Shown: piece by piece, positions 1 to 5,206 of the stretch
Numbering within the stretch: position 1 is the first letter of the stretch
Layout of the letters: each line of letters starts with the position of its first letter
The notes under the pieces: model-generated
The model's input: the letters and a program-made list of their open reading frames with translations, nothing else
Database searches by the model: none
What the model was told of the DNA's origin: nothing
Position numbers and translations under genes: made by a program
Assembly (NCBI GenBank): GCA_016928455.1
Contig: JAFGKP010000062.1
Coordinates: 1 to 5,712, forward strand
Reading direction: 5' to 3'
Source: Methanomicrobia archaeon
Lineage (GTDB): Archaea > Halobacteriota > Syntropharchaeia > Alkanophagales > Methanospirareceae
DNA: 5,712 nucleotides

Positions 1-105
1 ATGCTCGGGCTAATGATCTGGTGGCGGGGCATGCGAAAAGAGCAGCGATAAGGCCACCTCACGCATTTCAGCACTCTGTCTTATATGTACGGGTTACTGG
101 TGGGG
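1..105. other. Region downstream of the TorD gene with no supported gene
   Basis: I see no convincing gene here. On the minus strand there is a TATA-like stretch (ACATATAAG, about 80-88), a GAGGTGG Shine-Dalgarno-like word (54-60), an 18-codon frame that starts at 66 and stops at 13-15, and an ATG at 32 whose frame is open to the window edge (MPRHQIISPS). GAGGTGG lies 21 bases from that ATG, too far to serve it, and no other start lies at a good distance. On the plus strand one frame is open from the left edge to a TGA at 132-134, so the tail of a convergent gene cannot be excluded. A minus-strand promoter for a gene beyond the window is possible but unproven. Confidence 0.3.
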
Positions 106-771
106 TCAGCCGACGCTGTCCACCAGCTCGGTGAGCACCATGGTGTCGAGCATGATGAAGCCTTTCGTGAGCTTCGCGACGCCTTTGTAGAAGTTCGATA
201 GCTCATACTCGTAGAGCGCATCGCAGTAACGTGGCGCCCATTTCGCGAGATGCTCGTCCAAAAACTCACGCTGCAGCGTCAGCCATTCCTTCAGGCGAGG
301 CCCGACCTCCGCCACCGCGGCCTGCTCGCCGAGATAGTGCATGAACTTGAGCTCGAAGCCGATATGATCCTCAGGCTCCGAGAACTCGCTCGATTTCGCG
401 ATGCCCGCTTTCTGATATGCCCGTTTTACCTTCACCAGCGGCTCGCCCAGCAGCTTACCGCTCACCCACCAGGCCTCAAAGGGCTGCACGGGAAGCCGAT
501 GCGGACCTATGAACAGGAGCGTATACTCCTTGACGAGCTCTTCATGGAGTTCGTCGACCGTTCTGCCCTTGCTCTTCTCCGCGAACTCCGTTAATAACCG
601 TGAGCCCGTGGAGAGGTCATCGTTGACCTCGAGCGCAGCCAGTTGCTGGAACTGCAACCGCCCGGTCACAAGATCCTCGACGAGTTCACGTGCTGGCGCC
701 TCGACGTAGAGCCGTGTCAGGAAGGCGTAAAAGTCACGCCTCATCTCTAATATCTCGTTCAGTTCATTCAT
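106..771 (-). CDS. TorD/NarJ-family molecular chaperone for a molybdo- or tungsto-enzyme
   Basis: A 221-residue cytoplasmic protein of the TorD/DmsD/NarJ family. These all-helical chaperones bind the apo-form or signal peptide of DMSO-reductase-family enzymes (formate dehydrogenases, nitrate, DMSO and related reductases) and assist insertion of the molybdenum/tungsten pyranopterin cofactor. The length is normal for the family. Visible hallmarks are KEYTLLFIGP at 81-90, followed by P94 and PFEAWW at 97-102 (the usual place of the conserved Pro-Tyr/Phe-Glu segment), EPEDHIGFELKFM at 132-144 (the signature E-P-x-D-H-h...E...M) and FLDEHLAKWAPRY at 170-182. There is no signal peptide or membrane segment. 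The ATG overlaps the stop of the upstream iron-sulfur gene by one base (TAATG), with AAGGTGAG eight bases before it, so the start is well supported and translation is probably coupled. Family assignment is firm; the client enzyme is unknown and is not in the window. Confidence 0.88.
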   Translation of the reverse strand: MNELNEILEMRRDFYAFLTRLYVEAPARELVEDLVTGRLQFQQLAALEVNDDLSTGSRLLTEFAEKSKGRTVDELHEELVKEYTLLFIGPHRLPVQPFEAWWVSGKLLGEPLVKVKRAYQKAGIAKSSEFSEPEDHIGFELKFMHYLGEQAAVAEVGPRLKEWLTLQREFLDEHLAKWAPRYCDALYEYELSNFYKGVAKLTKGFIMLDTMVLTELVDSVG

Positions 772-2843
772 TATTCGGTCTCACCTTTCTCTATAGCGAG
801 TTCAACTGCTTTTACCCGCCGGCATTTCGTGCAGTAGGGGAGCAGCTTCAACCGCTCCTCGAGATTGAACTCGCCCTCAGGTCCCGCCTGCTCCAGGGCG
901 ATCCTGATGCGTTCAAATGCCGTTTTTGGCATAAAGAGCTCGCCGCAGCCAGCACAGGGCACGAACTCGAGCTCGATCAGTTTTTGCGGCGTCTGCTCCA
1001 CCAGTTGAGAGAAATCAAGCACCCGGTGTAACGTGATTGCCTCTTCCGGGCAGGCCTGTTCACACATGCCGCAGGCGATGCAGTGCCCGTAATCAAACTC
1101 GAGCTTGTTGATGACCGGCTTGCTCAGCACGTTGGTGGGGCACATGGTCACGCACGCGTTGCAGAGCGTGCATTTTACAGCGTCGATGGCAACCTCGGCG
1201 AAGGGATAGGGCGTATCTTTTTCGACCAGGTGCGGCTGCACTCCGGTCTGTACCGAGAGCGCTCGCAGCAGGTCGAGCAGAATATCCCGCTTCGGCCGGG
1301 CAAGGTCGACCGGCACACGCTTCCGGATCGGGGATGGCTTGAGCTGTGCAACGAACGCAGAAACCGCCTTTGTAAACGCCTCCGGTGTACGGATCGCAGC
1401 ATCAAGCAGGAGCTCGCGCTTCCCCAGCCCGAAGGCGTCCAACGCTTTCTGAGCAAAGGCGGTCACGGCTTCACGCTCTTCATGCTGGCTCGCCTCGCAG
1501 GCCCAGAGGATGACCCCATCGGCACCCTGCACGAATGCGCTGATGAGCTGCGCCTCTGAGATTACATCGGTGCAGGGCACGAAGAGTGGCAGAACAGGTG
1601 GATAACTGAGTTTTCGCCTGCCCACCGCATTCAACTGCTCGAAATGCTCGTCGCCTGCAAAGAGGAGCACCTTCGGACGCGCATCGCCGGACAGCAAGCT
1701 TTCTATCTGGGCATACAGGAGTATATTGGGTGCGTCACGCAGTTGGGGAACGGAGAGAGGGCACAGTGAAGCGCAGAGCCCGCAGCCCTGACAGCGGGCC
1801 ACATCAAAAACCACTTCGATTCCCTCTCGCTCGATCGCGTCGTAGGGGCAGCGTAAACAGAGCTCACAGCCCTCTATTCCGCTCCTACCACTCGCACAGC
1901 GCTTCAGATCCACATACAGATACCGCGGCTTCGTCACCCCGTCCAGATTCGCGACGAGTTCACAGGCCTGCAAGCACGCATCCTGGTACGTATCCGCGGC
2001 ATAAATGCCGAAGTAGCTCGGACCCTGCCAGTGCTTATCGATAAGGAGAATATGGCCGACGTGCAGAAGCTCAGTATCGTGGAGTGTAATGGCACGGGTC
2101 GGACAACGATCCACGCACGTGCCGCAGTCATCGCAGCGCTCGTCGATCCAGTAGACCGCGTCGTAGTGTATCGAATCCTTCGGGCATGCCGCTACGCAGA
2201 GCCCGCAGGATATGCATTTCTCCTGATCTATCCTGCGCTCGATCTCGACCTCGAAATCGCCAATATCGCCCTGGATGTCCTTGAGTGTGCCGAGGTGCAG
2301 CTCCACGTCTTCGCACCATTCAGGCACGGTATCCGTCAGCAGATGGACGTGCGCCATGTTCGATAGCCGTTTCGCGAGCTTAAAGGCGCCGTCGGCATTC
2401 TTACCGACGACCAGGACGTCGCGGCCCGTGACCAGATCGACCATATCAGGCCGCGGGAGCGAACCGGCCAGCTCAATCGAGCGAATGAGCGAGGATATCA
2501 TGCTCTTCGCCTTTTCTGTCGCTTCCTTCTTACCATGTACCCAGCCGCAGTGCTCGCGGAAATTCAGGAAATACGTATCAATGTCAAAATCAGCCATGAG
2601 CCGGTTGACGACACGGTTCTTCTCGGTGCATGCCGCGATGATTACGCCGTCGAGCTCGAATCGGCGCAGGTCATCGATAATATAATCCAGATCGCGCTGG
2701 CAGAGCTGATCGAGCGTCTCAACGACCTCAACCTCGTTTTTGAGACTCTTCTTGATGCTCTTCAGATCGAGATCCATCGTTTTATTACAGGAGCAGAGGA
2801 AAACGCCCAGTTTCATGTGCTTATCGCCGGTTTTTTCTGCCAT
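771..2843 (-). CDS. HdrA-like multi-cluster 4Fe-4S protein with MvhD-like domain, lacking a functional-looking FAD motif
   Basis: A 690-residue soluble polyferredoxin. Residues 11-126 resemble the N-terminal domain of heterodisulfide reductase subunit HdrA: LCSCN at 16-20, C48, AACTE at 70-74 and REHCGWVH at 96-103. Residues 139-172 look like a vestigial Rossmann segment (VLVVGKNADG, where HdrA has its glycine-rich FAD loop). Canonical CxxCxxCxxxCP groups start at C210, C237, C351, C558 and C588; C316/C326/C329/C332 form an irregular sixth group. Residues about 388-500 resemble MvhD/FlpD (PCTDV...GADGVILWAC) but keep only C424 and C449. CxxC pairs at 630-633 and 671-674 end the protein. A role as an electron carrier serving a TorD-dependent oxidoreductase is inferred. 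ATG 2843 is preferred because AGGAAGAG lies four bases upstream; ATG 2816 (MKLGVFLC, the typical HdrA beginning) is possible but has no clear ribosome site. This is the first gene of a two-gene unit with the TorD gene. Fe-S identity is certain; partner and reaction are not. Confidence 0.85.
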   Translation of the reverse strand: MAEKTGDKHMKLGVFLCSCNKTMDLDLKSIKKSLKNEVEVVETLDQLCQRDLDYIIDDLRRFELDGVIIAACTEKNRVVNRLMADFDIDTYFLNFREHCGWVHGKKEATEKAKSMISSLIRSIELAGSLPRPDMVDLVTGRDVLVVGKNADGAFKLAKRLSNMAHVHLLTDTVPEWCEDVELHLGTLKDIQGDIGDFEVEIERRIDQEKCISCGLCVAACPKDSIHYDAVYWIDERCDDCGTCVDRCPTRAITLHDTELLHVGHILLIDKHWQGPSYFGIYAADTYQDACLQACELVANLDGVTKPRYLYVDLKRCASGRSGIEGCELCLRCPYDAIEREGIEVVFDVARCQGCGLCASLCPLSVPQLRDAPNILLYAQIESLLSGDARPKVLLFAGDEHFEQLNAVGRRKLSYPPVLPLFVPCTDVISEAQLISAFVQGADGVILWACEASQHEEREAVTAFAQKALDAFGLGKRELLLDAAIRTPEAFTKAVSAFVAQLKPSPIRKRVPVDLARPKRDILLDLLRALSVQTGVQPHLVEKDTPYPFAEVAIDAVKCTLCNACVTMCPTNVLSKPVINKLEFDYGHCIACGMCEQACPEEAITLHRVLDFSQLVEQTPQKLIELEFVPCAGCGELFMPKTAFERIRIALEQAGPEGEFNLEERLKLLPYCTKCRRVKAVELAIEKGETE
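780..787 (-). promoter_or_regulatory. Shine-Dalgarno site of the TorD-like gene
   Basis: AAGGTGAG on the minus strand, eight bases before the ATG and inside the last codons of the upstream iron-sulfur gene. It matches the anti-Shine-Dalgarno core well. With the TAATG junction it fixes the TorD start and suggests translational coupling. Confidence 0.7.
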
Positions 2844-2871
2844 CTTTCTCTTCCTACCCGCGGTTTAGTAT

Positions 2872-2897
2872 CTTATAACCAACCCTTATAACCAACC
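2872..2897. repeat. Perfect tandem 13-bp direct repeat (2 copies)
   Basis: CTTATAACCAACC occurs twice back to back (2872-2884 and 2885-2897) with no mismatch. Each copy contains the palindrome TTATAA. The repeat sits 29-54 bases upstream of the iron-sulfur gene start, downstream of the more distal TATA-like element. It could be a regulator binding site or duplicated core-promoter elements. Confidence 0.75.
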
Positions 2898-2903
2898 TGC
2901 TTG

Positions 2904-2915
2904 TTTATAACTCTT
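2904..2915 (-). promoter_or_regulatory. Putative archaeal promoter of the iron-sulfur/TorD unit
   Basis: On the minus strand a purine-rich GAAGAG is followed by TTATAAAC, resembling an archaeal BRE plus TATA box. With the usual spacing of about 25 bases, transcription would begin near 2881 and leave a leader of roughly 38 bases. The two TTATAA copies in the adjacent tandem repeat (2873-2878 and 2886-2891) are alternative TATA boxes that would give shorter leaders. This is motif-based only. Confidence 0.45.
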
Positions 2916-2932
2916 CAAATTTAGCTCGTACG

Positions 2933-2963
2933 CGCGCAGCTGATTCGTTACGCAGCCAGCGCG
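2933..2963 (-). other. Imperfect hairpin directly after the MCM stop codon
   Basis: On the minus strand CGCGCTGGCTG (2963-2953) can pair with CAGCTGCGCG (2942-2933): five plus four base pairs around a small internal mismatch, with a ten-base loop. It begins one base after the MCM stop. No T-run follows, so it is not a classical terminator. It could protect the MCM mRNA 3' end or be chance pairing in GC-rich DNA. Confidence 0.35.
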
Positions 2964-2964
2964 G

Positions 2965-5067
2965 TCAGCGCACGAACTTGATCACGCCGCTCTCCGGTGA
3001 ATAGAGGATCCCGTCACGCTTCATCGCTTCAATGATCTCTTCAACCTTATCGCGCTCCATACCCTCCTCCTCTGCGAGGTTGAGGAGCTCGTCGAGCGGC
3101 ACGTCCTCGCCGTATTCCTTCTCCAATTCCTTGATCAGCTCCTTGATCGAGCGCGCGCGGTCCCGTCTGGTCTTTGTAGTGCCTGCCGCAACCCAATCGA
3201 CATCGAGTTTGCCCGTCTCTGGATCCACAAAGACCTGCTTCAGGCAGGTGGTGACCACCTTGATGACTTGCGCGGCATCCTCGCTGGTAACCGTATCGCT
3301 GAGGCGAGCGCGTGCACGCGCCTCACCCAACCGTATTAATGCTTCTAACTGCCGCGCCGTGATCGGCACGGGCGCTTCCACGTCCTCGTAACCCTGGCGT
3401 CGAAGGCCGATGTAGAATTCCATGAACTTTTGCTTCGCCGTTTCACTCATAACCGGGAAGATGTTTCGCTTGCTCCAGGCAACGTATTTCCGCAACAGGT
3501 CTTCGGGAATCACGGGCTTCATCGCCTCCACCTGCTCCCGAAACCGCTCCCTGCTCTCCTCTTCGAATTTCCCGCGATGCTCGTAGCGCGCGAGCAGCTC
3601 TCCCGCATAGTGCGTTTCGATGATGTGTTCTGCAGTCCTGGTATCCCGCTCCTCGTTCGGCCGATCGATCATGGTATAAATGAGGTCAAATCGAGAGAGG
3701 AGTGTCGGTGGCATGTTGATCTGTTTGGAGATCGGCTCGTAGGTATTGAACCGCCCGCCGATCGGATTCGCCGCGGCCAGGAGCGCACATCGTGAGTTCA
3801 ATCGTGCCATGATACCTGCTTTCGCGATCGATACTGTTTGCTGCTCCATCGCTTCGTGGAGCGCGTCTCGGTCCTCCTTCTTCATCTTGTCGATCTCATC
3901 AACCGCTGCAATCCCCTTGTCCGCGAGCACGAGTGCTCCGGCCTCGAGCGTCCACCGACCATCGCCAAATTCGTCGCGCACGGCCGCAGCGGTGAGTCCT
4001 GCAGAGGAGCTGCTCTTGCCGCCCGTGTAGAGGCCGCGTGGCGCTAAATTCACTAAATACGTGAGCAACTGGCTCTTCGCCACACCGGGATCACCGACGA
4101 GGAGCACATGGATGTCTCCCCGTACCCGTGTCTCATCCGGGAGTTGCTTGGCGATACCGGAGAACAACTGCAGCACCATCGCCTCTTTAATCTCCTCGTA
4201 GCCGTAGATCGAGGGCGCGATGCTGCGGATAAGCCGCTCATAGACATCAGGCTGCTCTTTCAGCGCCATGATGCGCTGCTCATCATCTTCGGTGATCACA
4301 ATCTCCTCAAATTCCTCTTCTTTGAGCTCTAACGCGGTGCCATCAAGGTAAATATCAAAGAAAAGCTTCTTGCCGTACTGCGTTACCCGCTGATAGGAGC
4401 GCAGAATGCCCGTGACAATGATCCGGTCACCGGGGGCGACCTCGCCCGCGATGTCGTCCTCCAGATCGACGTCCAGAGCTTGCGGTAATTCTCCGCCCCG
4501 AAGCTCTTCCGGTGACTCCTGTAGCCGAACCTTCTGCGCATTGACAAATCGCGACTTGTCTGCGCGCAGGATGAATCGCTGTGCCTTACGACCGCACCCA
4601 CCGTCCTCTTGCGGGCACTCGTAGGGCTCCTTGAACTGTGTCCCTGCTTGCAGCAAAGAGAAGATGTGGTGGCAGAAGGGACACTCAAATGCGGCTTCCA
4701 CGATCCGGGGCCGCACCTCAGTCGCCTTGCTCACCAGCCCTTCGATACTCACCAGTTTACCGATGTCATTACTGCGGATGTCCCTGATCGCGACCTTCAT
4801 CGGCAGCTTGACGATCCGCAAATTCGCTTCGTCCAGCGTTACACCGGTCGGGATATCCATCTCACGCAACGCGCGGGTCGCCGATTCGATGATGACATCT
4901 GGATCATCGAGCAGCATTTCGGCCATAGCTGGATCGTAGATGTCCAGATCCGCGAACTTCACGAGCAGGCTGCGCCGCTCAGGGTAGGAATTGGAGAGAT
5001 CGATGGTCTCGTGCCAGTAATACCGCTTCAAAAAATCCTCCCACTTCTCCGTTACCAGGTCCTGCAT
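2965..5067 (-). CDS. mcm: Archaeal MCM replicative DNA helicase
   Basis: A complete 700-residue minichromosome maintenance helicase, the hexameric ATP-driven 3'-5' motor that unwinds DNA at the replication fork. The N-terminal domain (about 1-250) carries a zinc site C129/C132/C151/C158 and the DNA-binding beta-hairpin region around 223-240. The AAA+ core shows Walker A GDPGVAKS (325-332), Walker B VDEID (389-393), sensor 1 AAANP (431-435), the arginine finger in LLSRFDL (456-462; R459) and the sensor 2 region PITARQLEALIRLGEARAR (568-586). The C-terminal 60 residues look like the winged-helix domain. Walker A and the other core motifs are uninterrupted, so there is no intein. The ATG at 5067 is the first in-frame start after an upstream TGA, and GGGTG lies a few bases before it. 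Every key residue is present. The divergent neighbour is a HAD protein; the downstream redox genes are separated by 121 bases and are probably a distinct unit. Confidence 0.97.
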   Translation of the reverse strand: MQDLVTEKWEDFLKRYYWHETIDLSNSYPERRSLLVKFADLDIYDPAMAEMLLDDPDVIIESATRALREMDIPTGVTLDEANLRIVKLPMKVAIRDIRSNDIGKLVSIEGLVSKATEVRPRIVEAAFECPFCHHIFSLLQAGTQFKEPYECPQEDGGCGRKAQRFILRADKSRFVNAQKVRLQESPEELRGGELPQALDVDLEDDIAGEVAPGDRIIVTGILRSYQRVTQYGKKLFFDIYLDGTALELKEEEFEEIVITEDDEQRIMALKEQPDVYERLIRSIAPSIYGYEEIKEAMVLQLFSGIAKQLPDETRVRGDIHVLLVGDPGVAKSQLLTYLVNLAPRGLYTGGKSSSSAGLTAAAVRDEFGDGRWTLEAGALVLADKGIAAVDEIDKMKKEDRDALHEAMEQQTVSIAKAGIMARLNSRCALLAAANPIGGRFNTYEPISKQINMPPTLLSRFDLIYTMIDRPNEERDTRTAEHIIETHYAGELLARYEHRGKFEEESRERFREQVEAMKPVIPEDLLRKYVAWSKRNIFPVMSETAKQKFMEFYIGLRRQGYEDVEAPVPITARQLEALIRLGEARARARLSDTVTSEDAAQVIKVVTTCLKQVFVDPETGKLDVDWVAAGTTKTRRDRARSIKELIKELEKEYGEDVPLDELLNLAEEEGMERDKVEEIIEAMKRDGILYSPESGVIKFVR

Positions 5068-5093
5068 CAGCGCACCCGCCGCATCCGACCCAT
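5067..5093 (-). other. Possible upstream mini-ORF overlapping the MCM start (TGATG)
   Basis: An ATG at 5093 opens an eight-codon frame, MGRMRRVR, whose TGA shares its A with the MCM ATG (TGATG). It lies within the predicted MCM leader. Translation could be coupled to MCM by termination-reinitiation. The upstream sequence has no strong Shine-Dalgarno site, so this may be chance. Confidence 0.25.
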
Positions 5094-5115
5094 CTCGTGA
5101 GCACGTCGCGGCTCA

Positions 5116-5143
5116 TACCAGTGGTAATTATATGGTACCAGTG
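5116..5143. promoter_or_regulatory. Divergent mcm/HAD promoter region with symmetric repeats around a TATA element
   Basis: An AT-rich TAATTATAT core (5125-5133) reads as a TATA-like box on both strands (ATATAATTA on the minus strand). It is bracketed by TACCAGTG at 5116-5123 and again at 5136-5143, exactly 20 bases apart. TACCA-G-TGGTA (5116-5126) is a perfect inverted repeat and TGGTACCA (5133-5140) a perfect palindrome. On the minus strand transcription would start near 5104, about 37 bases before the MCM ATG; on the plus strand it would start near 5155. The repeats suggest a regulator site overlapping the core promoter; no regulator can be named. Confidence 0.5.
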
Positions 5144-5184
5144 CATTTGTTACTATCTACCCATCGCCATGCGGAATAGTCAAA

Positions 5185-5190
5185 GGTGAG
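5185..5190 (+). promoter_or_regulatory. Candidate ribosome binding site of the HAD gene
   Basis: GGTGAG is a strong Shine-Dalgarno-like word, but it lies 16 bases before the ATG, longer than usual. A weaker GGAG at 5192-5195 has an 11-base spacer and may be used instead. The start itself is constrained because TGA lies in frame immediately before the ATG. Confidence 0.35.
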
Positions 5191-5206
5191 CGGAGCGTGG
5201 ATGTGA

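Noticed and set aside
13..66. Small minus-strand gene of 18 codons after the TorD gene
   Set aside because: It is very short, has no properly spaced ribosome site and no recognisable sequence.
1083..1559. Plus-strand open frame of about 158 codons antisense to the iron-sulfur gene
   Set aside because: The opposite strand encodes conserved cysteine clusters in perfect frame; the antisense translation shows no motif and no ribosome site that I can recognise.
2814..2816. Alternative start of the iron-sulfur protein at residue 10 (MKLGVFLC)
   Set aside because: This would give a typical HdrA-like N-terminus, but no Shine-Dalgarno-like word precedes it, whereas AGGAAGAG lies just before the upstream ATG. 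It remains possible.
2933..2963. Intrinsic terminator of mcm
   Set aside because: The hairpin is imperfect and no U-rich tract follows, so I recorded it only as a structure.
4071..4094. Possible intein insertion at the MCM Walker A motif
   Set aside because: MCM proteins can carry inteins in their AAA+ motifs, but GDPGVAKS is continuous and the protein has a normal length.
4609..5100. Long plus-strand open frame of about 163 codons antisense to the 5' part of mcm
   Set aside because: It lies entirely opposite an unmistakable MCM coding region and its translation shows no recognisable domain. Long antisense frames are expected in GC-rich genes.
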